Shown: positions 30,996 through 39,572, numbered from the stretch's first letter. The stretch: DNA of 64,000 bases from Rhodanobacter glycinis (GCF_900114325.1 NZ_FOSR01000012.1:1-64000), one strand, 5' to 3'. Made by a program: numbers and translations. The notes: generated from the letters alone by a model not told the origin.

Positions 30996-33224
30996 ATGGC
31001 AGGAATGACGGGCAGTCGCGGGCTGTGGCTCGCGGCCCTGGTGTGTGGCCTGGGCTGGCCGGTGCTGGGCTGGGCCCAGTCGGCGCCGGCGCCGGCAGCC
31101 AGTACGGCGGCACCGGCGGTGGCAAGCAGCGCACCGATTCCGTTCGCACCGGCACACCAGACCATCATCACCACGCCCAGCGCGCCGAATGCCTGGGGCG
31201 GCCAACGCACTGGCAGCGAGCCGACGCTGTCCGACCGGGTGGTCAGCTACACCATCGATGCCAGCCTGGATGCAGCGAAGCACCAGGTGACCGGCAAGGA
31301 ACACATGACCTGGCGCAACCGCAGCGATCGCCCGGTCAGCCACGTCTACTTCCACCTGTATCTCAACGCCTTCGCCAATGACGGCAGCACCTGGTTCACC
31401 GAGCGCAGGGTGCTTACCGCGCATGGCCGTTCGCGCGGCAACGCCCGGCTGAAGAAGGGCCAGTGGGGCTGGGTCCACCTGCAACAGGTCGAACAGGACG
31501 GCACGGCGCTGAAATGGAGCTTCGTGCACCCCGATGGTGGCCCCGCCACCGACGAGACGGTGGTGCGCTTCGACCTCGCCCAACCCGTGCCCGCCGGCGG
31601 CACGCTCGCGCTGGACATCAACTTCCTCAGCCAGTTGCCACGCGTGGTCGAGCGCACCGGTTGGTGGGGCGATTTCAACCTGGTCGGACAGTGGTTTCCG
31701 AAGATCGGCGTGCTGGAATTGCCGGGCGAACGCGGCGCCACGCAAGTGCGCTGGAACGTGCACGAGTTCCACTTCAACAGCGAGTTCTACGCCGATTTCG
31801 GCCTGTACGACGTACACCTGACCGTACCCAGCGATTACACCGTGGGTGCGGTGGGACAGGAGCAGGGCGCGCCGGTATCGAAGGATGGCCAGACCACCTA
31901 CCACTTCGTGCAGGGCGACGTGCACGACTTCGCCTGGGTAGCCGCCAAGGGCTACAAGACGCTGGACGGCAGTTGGACCGGCCCGGGCAGCCCCAAGGTG
32001 GACGTGCGGGTGATCTATCCGCCCGAATACGTGGGCAGCGCTGCGCCGACGCTGAAGTCCACCATCGCCGCGCTGGGTTACTTCTCGAAGACGCTGGGGC
32101 CTTACCCGTATCACACGGTGACCGCGGTGATCCCGCCGTACAACGCGCAGGAAGCCGGTGGCATGGAATACCCCACCTTCTTCACCTCGGAGGGCTACAA
32201 GAAGGTGGAGCCGGGCACGCTGAGCCAGTACGAGAGCGATTTCGTCAACATCCACGAATTCGGTCACGGCTACTTCTACGGCATCATCGCTTCGGACGAA
32301 TTCGAGGAGCCGATGCTCGACGAAGGCCTCAACGAGTACTGGGATGACCGCATGCTGCGCGACACGCATGAGGACATCACCGCTGCCTCGCCGCTGATGA
32401 AATGGCTGGGCATCACACCGACACTCACCGCCTTCCAGATGGAACGTCTGGGCGCCACCTTGAGGCAGCCGGCCGATCCGCTGGCGCAGAACAGCTGGGA
32501 TCGCCTGTCCAGCACCAGTTACGGCACGGTCTACACGCGCACCACCACGGCCATGCACGACCTGGAGCTGCGCATGGGCAAGGCGACCATGGCAAAGGCC
32601 ATGCGCCTGTACTACCAGCGCTGGCGTTTCCGCCATCCTTCGGTGGCCGATTTCCGCCAGGCGATGATCGACGGCTCGGGCGACGCCAAGGACGTCAACG
32701 AAATCTTCGACCAGTTCGTCTACGGCACCAAACACATCGACGATCGCGTGGCCTCCATCGATACCCGCCAGGTGCTGCCGCAGGCTGGCGTGACGTGGAA
32801 GGACGGCAAGCCAGTGGAAGCCGACGGCACCGCGCTGGACAAGCAGATCGCCAAGCAGGAGTCGGACTGGAAGAAGGCGCACCCCAAGGCGAAGCCGGGC
32901 AGCGGCGGGGCCTATCCCTGGCACAGCACGGTGACGGTGCTGCGCGACGGTGCCCAGGTGCCCGAATTGCTGCGCGTGACCTTTGCCGACGGCAGCCACG
33001 AAGACGTGCATTGGAACGATGATCGCCGCTGGGCGCGCTTCGACTTCGTCAAGCCGGGCAAGGTGGTGTCGGCCGAGCTCGATCCGCAGCAGCAGGTCTA
33101 CCTCGATGCGAACAAGCTCAACGACAGTTACGCAACCAAGCCGAACAGCGCCGCGTCGCGTCGCTGGAGCGCCGACGTGGCTGCCGTGCTGCAGGCTTTC
33201 TACTCGATGCTGGTGACCTTGTGA
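30996..33224 (+). CDS. M1-family (aminopeptidase N-like) metallopeptidase
   Basis: A 742-residue secreted or periplasmic protein with a signal peptide (RGLWLAALVCGLGWPVLGWA). The zinc site is complete: HEFGH (His420, Glu421, His424) followed by 18 residues and Glu443 in LDEGLNE, the M1 HExxH-x18-E pattern. The exopeptidase motif is GGMEYP rather than GAMEN, as in divergent M1 proteins. The first 190 residues form a beta-rich domain. The C-terminal 150 residues lack recognised motifs. Its stop overlaps the start of a membrane protein (TGATG), suggesting a joint function. True peptide substrate is unknown. Confidence 0.85.
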   Translation: MAGMTGSRGLWLAALVCGLGWPVLGWAQSAPAPAASTAAPAVASSAPIPFAPAHQTIITTPSAPNAWGGQRTGSEPTLSDRVVSYTIDASLDAAKHQVTGKEHMTWRNRSDRPVSHVYFHLYLNAFANDGSTWFTERRVLTAHGRSRGNARLKKGQWGWVHLQQVEQDGTALKWSFVHPDGGPATDETVVRFDLAQPVPAGGTLALDINFLSQLPRVVERTGWWGDFNLVGQWFPKIGVLELPGERGATQVRWNVHEFHFNSEFYADFGLYDVHLTVPSDYTVGAVGQEQGAPVSKDGQTTYHFVQGDVHDFAWVAAKGYKTLDGSWTGPGSPKVDVRVIYPPEYVGSAAPTLKSTIAALGYFSKTLGPYPYHTVTAVIPPYNAQEAGGMEYPTFFTSEGYKKVEPGTLSQYESDFVNIHEFGHGYFYGIIASDEFEEPMLDEGLNEYWDDRMLRDTHEDITAASPLMKWLGITPTLTAFQMERLGATLRQPADPLAQNSWDRLSSTSYGTVYTRTTTAMHDLELRMGKATMAKAMRLYYQRWRFRHPSVADFRQAMIDGSGDAKDVNEIFDQFVYGTKHIDDRVASIDTRQVLPQAGVTWKDGKPVEADGTALDKQIAKQESDWKKAHPKAKPGSGGAYPWHSTVTVLRDGAQVPELLRVTFADGSHEDVHWNDDRRWARFDFVKPGKVVSAELDPQQQVYLDANKLNDSYATKPNSAASRRWSADVAAVLQAFYSMLVTL

Positions 33225-34141
33225 TGATGGCCTACAACACTTCCCGTCGCGTGGGTCCCGGGGCCCTGTTCTCCGCCATGCTGGCGGCCATCCAGTGGCG
33301 CCTGCTGCTGTTGTGGCTGCTGTTCCTGCTGCTGCCGGTGGCAGTGGTGGCGTTGCCGTTGTGGCGCACGCTGGCCGGGCTGCTCGATCACTCCGTGCAC
33401 TCGGCCCAATGGGCGCAGCACTTCAATGCATCGATGTTCGGCGACACGATGATGGCCTTGAGCGGACACGCCGCGTGGTTTGGCGCCACGGCCCTGCTCG
33501 GAGTGGTGCTGACCCTGCTGCTGTCGCCGTTCCTCGACGGCATGATGGTCGGCAGCGGCCGTGCCGGGCGCACCCTGGGCTTCGGCGCGTTGCTGCAGAA
33601 CGGCTGGATCGAATACGGGCGGATGTTCCGCGTGATGCTGTGGGCGCTGGTGCCTTACGCGGTGGTGCTGGTGGTCGCTGGGGCGGGTTCGCACCTGGCC
33701 GACAAGCATGCCGCGGAAGCCGTGCTGCAATCGCAGGCGGATGCCTGGGCGCATGGTGCGAAGTGGGTATTGCTGGTGGTGTTCGTGCTGGCGCAGGCGA
33801 TCGTGGAGTCGATGCGCGCCGCGTTCATCGCCGACCCCGAACTGCGTTCGGCCACCCGCGCGTTCGGCCGCGGCCTCCTGCAACTGTTGCGCCGACCGCT
33901 GGGCACCTTGCTGTTCTATCTGGTGGTGAGCGTGATCGGCCTGCTGATCTTCGGCGCACTCGGCCTGGCACGCATCCACTCCACGGCAGTGGATGGCGGC
34001 TTCCTGCTGGCGTTGTTGCTGGGTCAGCTGATGGTGCTGGTGGTGGGCTGGATGCGCTTGGCGCGCCTGTTTGCGTTGGCCGCGGTGTCGCGTGCATGGC
34101 GAGCGGGGCGGCGCTCGTCGGGATTTGCATCGGCACGCTGA
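33224..34141 (+). CDS. multipass membrane protein, unknown function
   Basis: Not recognised as a named family. The 305-residue protein has about six predicted transmembrane segments: LLLLWLLFLLLPVAVVALPL, AAWFGATALLGVVLTLLLSPF, VMLWALVPYAVVLVVAGAG, WVLLVVFVLAQAIVESM, LLFYLVVSVIGLLIFGALG and FLLALLLGQLMVLVVGWM. The C-terminus is basic. It starts at the ATG overlapping the peptidase stop, so it is translated with the M1-type peptidase. It could be a partner or substrate-handling membrane component; no catalytic motif is visible. Confidence 0.75.
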   Translation: MMAYNTSRRVGPGALFSAMLAAIQWRLLLLWLLFLLLPVAVVALPLWRTLAGLLDHSVHSAQWAQHFNASMFGDTMMALSGHAAWFGATALLGVVLTLLLSPFLDGMMVGSGRAGRTLGFGALLQNGWIEYGRMFRVMLWALVPYAVVLVVAGAGSHLADKHAAEAVLQSQADAWAHGAKWVLLVVFVLAQAIVESMRAAFIADPELRSATRAFGRGLLQLLRRPLGTLLFYLVVSVIGLLIFGALGLARIHSTAVDGGFLLALLLGQLMVLVVGWMRLARLFALAAVSRAWRAGRRSSGFASAR

Positions 34142-34303
34142 TCGGAGGCGTTGCATATGGCCGGGAGGGAGCATGCTCCTCTTCTGGTCACGTTGTGAGC
34201 GTTTGCTGCCCGGAATGCTTTGGGGCGTTCCGCCCGGACTCAAATGCCTGGGTAACGTGCCGCCACGAGGGTGACGGGGTTTCGCCCACCTGCCGGTGGC
34301 CAA

Positions 34304-34337
34304 GTCACTTTCTCTCGCTTGCCCGAGAGAATGTAAC
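34304..34337. repeat. imperfect 14-bp-arm hairpin
   Basis: TCTCTCG (34311-34317) pairs with CGAGAGA (34324-34330) around CTTGCC. The stem extends outward through GTCACTT / ATGTAAC with two mismatches. It resembles a dispersed element whose intact form is a long A/T-flanked hairpin. Confidence 0.55.
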
Positions 34338-34491
34338 CCAAGAGAGGGGCACCCTGCGTTCGCGCCCACCGGCTCTGCGAGCCGGCGGGTCCGCGCCCGG
34401 CTACGGGGGTTCGCCGACAGCACATCGGGCAACTGCGTCCTGCGTTGCCTCAACTCCGGCATCCATGCCGTCGCCTGCCCTGACGTCGAAC

Positions 34492-34513
34492 TGACCGGCA
34501 TCCATGCCGGTCA
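34492..34513. repeat. 22-bp palindrome
   Basis: TGACCGGCAT (34492-34501) is perfectly complementary to ATGCCGGTCA (34504-34513), with two bases between. A related CCGGCATCCATGCCG block occurs about 35 bp upstream (from 34457). Confidence 0.6.
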
Positions 34514-34736
34514 CCCTGCGGGCCTGATCCTCCGCCGTGCGCCGCTTCTCGAAGGGGATGAAAAAGCCGCACACCGCAGCGCCAAGCTCGACCACACGCG
34601 TCCGCTCTTCCTACCCCTCAGTTGACGGTGACGGCGCGGTGTGGCCGCTGGTGTAACAGGAAGTGTCACGCAGGTTCCAAACCCCTCGACCGCCAAGGCT
34701 TGTAGGGTCGGCGGGTCCCATAGGCCATTTCTCTGG

Positions 34737-34838
34737 GTTACGTCTCTTGACTCCGGGCATCCTGCCCTTCGCCCTTCGGGCCAGCTTCGCTGTTCGCCAC
34801 TGCTCCTGCAGTGGCGTGGGCCAGCAAAGAGAGGTAAC
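34737..34838. repeat. long stem-loop with internal hairpin
   Basis: GTTACGTCTCTT (34737-34748) can pair imperfectly with AAAGAGAGGTAAC (34826-34838). Inside, GCCACTGC-TCCT-GCAGTGGC (34796-34815) is a perfect 8-bp hairpin. The whole block could fold as one branched structure. Confidence 0.5.
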
Positions 34839-34859
34839 TCGGGCGCCGGCAGGCGTCCG

Positions 34860-34929
34860 AAAGCCCGCCGCAGGCGAGCAATCTAGCGACCACGTCAGAA
34901 CGAGCAAAAGCCCGCCGCTGGCGAGCAAT
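34860..34929. repeat. direct repeat, 23-bp units 47 bp apart
   Basis: AAAGCCCGCCGCAGGCGAGC-AAT (34860-34882) recurs at 34907-34929 with one substitution. Each unit also contains the small dyad GCCCGCCG/CGGCG-like core. Confidence 0.6.
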
Positions 34930-34975
34930 TCCACGATAACGCCTGCAGCCCACCCGGAACGGGCCGCAGCCCCGC

Positions 34976-35515
34976 CTACGCGAAGGCGCGACGCGCCTCA
35001 GCCCGAGGCGGATAGTAGGCGAACACGTGGGTGTCGCTGCCGTAGAAATCCATGTCCTCGATGTGCTCGCCGCCCAGCCGTTCGGCCACGCGATCGGAAG
35101 CATCGTTGCCGATGCGCACCAGGCTGATCACGCGCGGCACGTGCAGGCGGCTCCAGGCGAAATCGAGCACGGCGTTGCCGGCTTCGGTGGCGTAGCCGTG
35201 GTGGCGGTGTTCCGGCTTGAGCATCCAGCCCAGTTCCACGTCCGGCCAGCCTTCGGGGTGGAACAGACCGGCGCGACCGATGAATTCGCCGCTTTCCTTC
35301 AACTCCAGCGCCCACATGCCGTAACCGCGCAGTTGCCAGTGGCCGATCAGCATGGCCAGCGAGCGCCAGGCATTGGTGCGGTCCAGCGGCTGGCCGTCGC
35401 CGACCCAGCGCGTGCTCTCCGGATCACCCAGCATCGCGGCGTAGTCGTCGAAGTGGCGTTCGGTGAGGGCGGTGAGGCGCAGGCGCGCGGTTTCGATTAC
35501 GGGGATATCAATCAT
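34976..35515 (-). CDS. GNAT family N-acetyltransferase (RimJ/RimL-like)
   Basis: A 179-residue acetyltransferase. It starts MIDIPVIETARLRLTALTER, the typical opening of the RimJ/RimL acetyltransf_3 group. It has FIGRAGLFHPEGWPDVELGW, LKPEHRHHGYATEAGNAVLDF (acetyl-CoA loop) and SLVRIGNDASDRVAERLG near the end. The substrate is unknown; ribosomal-protein acetylation is only one option in this group. It lies immediately downstream of the SET-domain gene (stop at 35522) on the same strand, so the two are likely co-transcribed. Confidence 0.88.
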   Translation of the reverse strand: MIDIPVIETARLRLTALTERHFDDYAAMLGDPESTRWVGDGQPLDRTNAWRSLAMLIGHWQLRGYGMWALELKESGEFIGRAGLFHPEGWPDVELGWMLKPEHRHHGYATEAGNAVLDFAWSRLHVPRVISLVRIGNDASDRVAERLGGEHIEDMDFYGSDTHVFAYYPPRAEARRAFA

Positions 35516-35521
35516 GTCAAA

Positions 35522-36001
35522 TCAGCAAGCAGGCACCGTGCCATCAAGCAGACTGGCCAGCGCGCGCGTAGTGGTTGCCAGGCTTTCAGCCCAGGGCAGA
35601 CCCACGATTGTCTCACCGGAAGCCGCATCCGCAAAATCCTCGACCTGGCCGGGTGGCAGCAGGTGGCGGTAGTCCACGGTGATCTCGGTGCCTGCGGGCA
35701 GGTCGCGCAAGGCGAACACGAAGCCCAGGTGCCACAGGCCGACCGGCTGGAAGCTGTGGTTGATATAGCACTCGTCCGGCCAGTCTGGCGACAGCGTGTA
35801 GCGGTCCTCGAACCAGCGGGCGGCGGCGTGCATCTGCGCGGAAAGGGCCGGATCGGCGACGATCTCGGCCAATCGCCAGGTGCGGTCGATGGCATCGGGG
35901 GCGGTGAGGATGCGCCCGGCGGCCACATTTTCGTCCAGGAACAGGCCTTTGCCAGCGCCACGGATGGTGGAGACGGCAATGCGATAGCGCGGAAGAATCA
36001 T
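35522..36001 (-). CDS. SET domain-containing protein
   Basis: A 159-residue protein that is almost entirely a SET domain, the fold of lysine methyltransferases. Recognised are RGAGKGLFLDENVAAGRIL (N-terminal SET), CYINHSFQPV (usually NHSC.PN) and GTEITVDYRHLLP (ITVDY, catalytic Tyr region). There are no pre- or post-SET cysteine clusters. Bacterial stand-alone SET proteins exist but their targets are mostly unknown. The ATG at 36001 was chosen because the sequence upstream does not fit the family. It probably shares a transcript with the GNAT gene that follows. Confidence 0.82.
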   Translation of the reverse strand: MILPRYRIAVSTIRGAGKGLFLDENVAAGRILTAPDAIDRTWRLAEIVADPALSAQMHAAARWFEDRYTLSPDWPDECYINHSFQPVGLWHLGFVFALRDLPAGTEITVDYRHLLPPGQVEDFADAASGETIVGLPWAESLATTTRALASLLDGTVPAC

Positions 36002-36348
36002 GGGGCGTGGCGGCGGCGGGAATGCCGCGCAGTGTAGCGCAGCCGGCGCGGCATTCCTTGCTGCACCGGCTGCTCCATCCTGGAAATCGTCCCTGTATGA
36101 ATGCAGCATCCCCCCGCATTCGACAATCCGTTGCACTGACATCCCTGAGGCAACATTCCGTGTTGGCCTGACCGATACTTTGCCGCAAGGCGTGATGGTT
36201 CGCCGCCAGCGCTTGCGTGCGGTGCGCGTGCGCTTTTGGCGCCATGATTTGTCAGGGAATCCCCACAGGCGGCAGTCCGGTGGGACAGGGTCGTCACGGG
36301 GCGCTGGTACAATGTGTGTTTTCGCCTGCCTGTATTGGAGCCCACGTG
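36002..36348 (+). promoter_or_regulatory. intergenic region with extended -10 promoter for the M20 peptidase
   Basis: The 347-bp gap separates divergent SET and M20 genes and contains no credible gene. TGGTACAAT (36305-36313) is an extended -10 element (TG-n-TACAAT) 36 bp before the peptidase ATG. No clear -35 is seen. Nothing else was recognised. Confidence 0.45.
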
Positions 36349-37773
36349 ATGGATACCGCCCGCCTTTCCCGTTTCGTCAGCGACCTGTGGGACGCCGAGA
36401 TCGTGCCGAAGCTGACCGATTACATTCGCATTCCCAACAAGTCGCCGATGTTCGACAAGGATTGGGTGGCGCATGGCCACATGGATGCGGCGGTGAAGCT
36501 GATGAGCGACTGGGCGAACAGCAAGCTGTCCAGCTTGCCGGGCGCCACGCTTGAAGTGGTGCGATTGGAAGGGCGTACGCCGCTGATCTACATCGAAGTG
36601 CCGGGCCAGGGCGACGACACCGTGGTGCTCTACGGCCATCTCGACAAGCAGCCGGAAATGACGGGTTGGTCCGAAGGCCTGGGTCCGTGGACGCCGGTGC
36701 TCAAGGGCGACAAGCTTTACGGCCGCGGTGGCGCCGACGACGGCTATGCCATTTTCGGCTCGCTGGCTGCGTTGCTGTCGCTGCATGAGCAGGGTATTCC
36801 GCATGCGCGCTGCGTGGTGATGATCGAGGCCTGCGAGGAATCGGGCAGCTACGACCTGCCGTTCTACGTCGATCACCTGGCCGAACGCATCGGCAGCCCG
36901 TCGCTGGTGGTGTGCCTGGATTCGGGCTGCGGCAACTACGATCAACTCTGGCTGACCACCAGCCTGCGCGGCATGACCGGCGGCGAGCTGAGCGTCGAAG
37001 TGCTGACCGAGGGCGTGCATTCGGGCGACGCCTCCGGCGTGGTGCCGTCCAGCTTCCGCATCCTGCGCCAATTGCTGGAGCGGCTGGAAGACGCCAACAC
37101 CGGGCGTATCAAGCCGCAGGAACTGTATGTGGAGGTTCCGGCCGAGCGCGTGGAGCAGGCGCGCAAGTCGGCCGAGGTGCTGGGGGCGGACATCTACGAC
37201 AAATTCCCGTTCGTCGAAGGCATGCAGCCGGTGACCGAGGACTTGGGCGAGCTGGTGCTCAACCGCACCTGGCGCCCGCAGCTGGCCGTGACCGGCGTGG
37301 ACGGCATGCCACCACTGGAAAGCGCCGGCAATGTGCTGCGTCCCAAGACGGCGGTGAAGCTGAGCTTGCGCGTGCCGCCGACCCTCAGCGGCGCCAAGGC
37401 CGGCCAGTTCGTCAAGGAACTGCTGGAAAAGGATCCGCCGTACGGCGCCAAGGTGAACTTCAAGCTGGAAAAGGACGGCAGCGGCTGGAATGCGCCGGCG
37501 CTGTCGCCGTGGCTGTCGCAGACCGTGTCCGAGGCTTCCGAGCATTACTTCGGCGCACCGGCGGCCTACATGGGCGAAGGTGGCAGCATTCCGTTCATGG
37601 GCATGCTGGGCGAGAAATTCCCGCAGGCGCAGTTCCTGATCACCGGCGTGCTGGGCCCGCACTCCAACGCGCACGGCCCCAACGAGTTCCTGCATATCCC
37701 CACCGGCAAGAAAGTGAGCATGGTGGTGGCCGAAGTGGTGGCCAGGCATTACGCGCAGGGCGCCAAGGGCTGA
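36349..37773 (+). CDS. M20 family metallopeptidase (dipeptidase-like)
   Basis: A 474-residue di-zinc peptidase of the ArgE/DapE/CNDP type. Metal-ligand and catalytic segments are VLYGHLDKQPE (His, Asp), GRGGADDGYA (bridging Asp), IEACEESGS (catalytic Glu and ligand Glu), CLDSGCGNYDQLW (ligand Asp) and LGPHSNAHGPNE (last His). The dimerisation domain lies between. It probably hydrolyses dipeptides or N-acyl amino acids in the cytoplasm; no signal peptide is present. The ATG at 36349 follows the promoter at 36305. Confidence 0.9.
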   Translation: MDTARLSRFVSDLWDAEIVPKLTDYIRIPNKSPMFDKDWVAHGHMDAAVKLMSDWANSKLSSLPGATLEVVRLEGRTPLIYIEVPGQGDDTVVLYGHLDKQPEMTGWSEGLGPWTPVLKGDKLYGRGGADDGYAIFGSLAALLSLHEQGIPHARCVVMIEACEESGSYDLPFYVDHLAERIGSPSLVVCLDSGCGNYDQLWLTTSLRGMTGGELSVEVLTEGVHSGDASGVVPSSFRILRQLLERLEDANTGRIKPQELYVEVPAERVEQARKSAEVLGADIYDKFPFVEGMQPVTEDLGELVLNRTWRPQLAVTGVDGMPPLESAGNVLRPKTAVKLSLRVPPTLSGAKAGQFVKELLEKDPPYGAKVNFKLEKDGSGWNAPALSPWLSQTVSEASEHYFGAPAAYMGEGGSIPFMGMLGEKFPQAQFLITGVLGPHSNAHGPNEFLHIPTGKKVSMVVAEVVARHYAQGAKG

Positions 37774-37779
37774 GGCGTC

Positions 37780-37977
37780 TTTCTCCCTCTCCCCTGCGGG
37801 GAGAGGGGCGGGGTGAGGGGCCAACCTCTCGGGGCGCTTGAAAGAAGCGAAGAGCGCTCGCTTGAATGTTTTCGCGAGCACCCGCCCCTCATCCCAGCCT
37901 TCTCCCCGGAGGGGAGAAGGGGCCAAGGCGGAGCACCCGCCCTTCACCTCAATCCTCTCCCTCAAAGGGGCGAGGAG
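37780..37977. repeat. CCCTCTCC-type intergenic element, copy 3 (enlarged)
   Basis: The left hairpin CCCTCTCCCCTGCGGGGAGAG starts near 37785 and an inner GAGGGGC..GCCCCTC pair follows. CTTCTCCCCGGAGGGGAGAAG is at about 37899-37919, and a third arm CCTCTCCCTCAAAGGGGCGAGG ends near 37976. GCGAGCACCCGCCCCTC here is the reverse complement of the centre of copies 1 and 4. It fills the gap between the M20 peptidase and the YggS gene. Confidence 0.75.
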
Positions 37978-37999
37978 GCGAACGCAAAGAGCCGTACTC

Positions 38000-38743
38000 A
38001 TGGATCACTCCCATCTCGCCCACAACTGGGCCGATATCCGCCATCGCGTGGCGGAAGCCTGCCGCGCCGCCGGGCGCGATCCGTCCGAGGTCAGCATCCT
38101 GCCGGTCAGCAAGACCTTCGGCGCTGACGTGGTGCGCGAGGCGGTGGCGCTGGGGCTGCATCGCTTCGGCGAGAACAAGGTGCAGGAGATCCGCGACAAG
38201 TCCGGTCCGCTGGCCGACTGCGGCATCGACTGGGTGATGATCGGCCACCTGCAGACCAACAAGGCCAAGGACGTGGCGCGACTGGCCAGCGAGGTGCAGT
38301 CGCTGGACCGCCCGGAACTGGCCGAGGCCTTGCACCGCCGCCTGACCCTGGAAGGCCGCAGCATCGACGTACTCGTGCAGGTGAAGACCTCGCGCGAGGA
38401 CAGCAAGTACGGCCTGCCGCCCGACCAGCTGCCGGCCTTCCTGGACAGCCTGCGCCAGTACGACACCTTGCGCGTGCGCGGCCTGATGACCCTGGCCATC
38501 CACACCGACGATCCGGCCGAGATACGCGCCTGCTTCCGTCAGTTGCGCGAGTTGCGCGATGCCGAAATGGCCCGCGGCCACGACATTCCGCGCCTGTCGA
38601 TGGGCATGAGCGGCGATTTCCCGCTGGCCATCGCCGAAGGTTCGACCGAAGTACGCATCGGCACCGCCATCTTCGGTCGCCGGCCGTATCCGGATTCGTA
38701 TTACTGGCCCGAAGGCAGCGGGCAGGGCGACATATCTGGCTGA
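38000..38743 (+). CDS. yggS: YggS family pyridoxal-phosphate homeostasis protein
   Basis: A 247-residue PLP-binding protein (PROSC/COG0325) that helps control free PLP. It has the fold-type III barrel pattern SILPVSKTFGADVV with PLP lysine Lys38, GENKVQEIRDK, DWVMIGHLQTNKAK, VLVQVKTSREDSKYGLPP and LSMGMSGDFPLAIAEGSTEVRIG (phosphate-binding). No enzymatic activity is expected. The ATG at 38000 was chosen; codons upstream belong to the repeat. Other YggS genes sit near pilT/proC; that context is absent here. Confidence 0.93.
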   Translation: MDHSHLAHNWADIRHRVAEACRAAGRDPSEVSILPVSKTFGADVVREAVALGLHRFGENKVQEIRDKSGPLADCGIDWVMIGHLQTNKAKDVARLASEVQSLDRPELAEALHRRLTLEGRSIDVLVQVKTSREDSKYGLPPDQLPAFLDSLRQYDTLRVRGLMTLAIHTDDPAEIRACFRQLRELRDAEMARGHDIPRLSMGMSGDFPLAIAEGSTEVRIGTAIFGRRPYPDSYYWPEGSGQGDISG

Positions 38744-38760
38744 ATATGAATGGCTGGAGT

Positions 38761-38799
38761 GTGAACCGGTTGTCGATTGTTCGTGAACGACAGGGTTCA
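38761..38799. promoter_or_regulatory. GTGAAC repeat array upstream of the NlpC/P60 gene
   Basis: GTGAAC occurs at 38761-38766 and 38783-38788 (22-bp period). The second copy forms the dyad TGAAC-N6-GTTCA (38784-38799). The array lies about 115-150 bp before the start codon. This may be an operator; no known regulator consensus was matched. Confidence 0.35.
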
Positions 38800-38912
38800 G
38801 TTAACTCCATCCGAACAAGTCATCCACTTCCCTTTGCTAAGTTCACTCCTTCATCACGGTCGTCGCACCATGCGGGCGATCGGAAGTCAGCGATTACACT
38901 GGGATTTCCCGC

Positions 38913-39572
38913 ATGCTCTTCAAGCGATTGACCGCTTCTGCCGTGCTGGTGTCGGCCTTGCTCGCCAGCGGCACGCTGTTTGCTGCGGGTACGGTCGGGG
39001 CCACGGCCGACATGGCCGCTGCCCGGGCGTCCGCCCCGCTGATGGATGCCTTGCCGATCTTCAACCCGGCCACGAAGCTGGCGCAGTCGATGATCCCCAG
39101 TGGCCCGGTGGCCTTGCCGGCGTCCGCTGCGGATGACCAGGCACTGGATCTGCGCAAGACCCTGATCAGCCTGGCCATGAAGCTGCGCAACAGCCCGTAC
39201 GTGCGCGGCGGCCACAGCCCGTCCACCGGGTTCGATTGCAGCGGTTTCGTGCGTTACGTGTTCGCCCATGCGCTGGGCCTGGAGCTGCCGACCAACTCCG
39301 CCTCACAGTTCCACGTGGGGCACAAGGTCAAGCGCGACCAGATGAAGCCGGGCGACCTGGTGTTTTTCCGCACCGCCGGCCGTCACGGCCACGGCCGCGT
39401 CTCCCATGTGGGCATTTACCTCAGCGGTGGGCGCTTCATCCATTCGCCCCGCCACGGCGAAACCGTGCGCGTGGACAGCCTGCAGGAGGCCTACTGGGCC
39501 AAGCGTTTCGCCGGCGCCAAGCGTCCGGACGCGATGGCCGAGATCGACTCGATGGCCGCTCGCCAGGGCTGA
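38913..39572 (+). CDS. NlpC/P60 family cell-wall hydrolase
   Basis: A 219-residue secreted protein. The signal peptide is MLFKRLTASAVLVSALLASG ending around LFAAG. A linker of about 55 residues precedes the C-terminal NlpC/P60 papain-like domain, with catalytic Cys109 in GFDCSGFVRYVF, His165 in RVSHVGIYL and a third polar residue His177 in FIHSPRHG. It should cleave peptide bonds in peptidoglycan stem peptides, as DL-endopeptidases do. It is a single gene with its own upstream region and a terminator at 39598-39617. Confidence 0.9.
   Translation: MLFKRLTASAVLVSALLASGTLFAAGTVGATADMAAARASAPLMDALPIFNPATKLAQSMIPSGPVALPASAADDQALDLRKTLISLAMKLRNSPYVRGGHSPSTGFDCSGFVRYVFAHALGLELPTNSASQFHVGHKVKRDQMKPGDLVFFRTAGRHGHGRVSHVGIYLSGGRFIHSPRHGETVRVDSLQEAYWAKRFAGAKRPDAMAEIDSMAARQG

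Larger units (their letters stand above)
34142..34975. other. 834-bp gene-free, hairpin-rich intergenic region
   Basis: No convincing coding frame on either strand; short open frames here have no starts with ribosome sites and no family features. The region contains several inverted and direct repeats listed separately (34304-34337, 34492-34513, 34737-34838, 34860-34929). It also contains GTAACCC-AAGAGAG type blocks (34333-34346) and their inverse (34731-34747). Similar TCACTTTCT..AGAAtGTAAC hairpin blocks are widespread between genes of xanthomonads and pseudomonads (general recollection). Confidence 0.6.

Noticed and set aside
30936-33011. 691-codon open frame on the minus strand
   Set aside because: Antisense of the M1-type peptidase; composition typical of a shadow frame.
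34296-34934. possible small genes in the 34.1-35.0 kb region
   Set aside because: Short frames on both strands cross repeats, lack ribosome sites and resemble no family; treated as non-coding.
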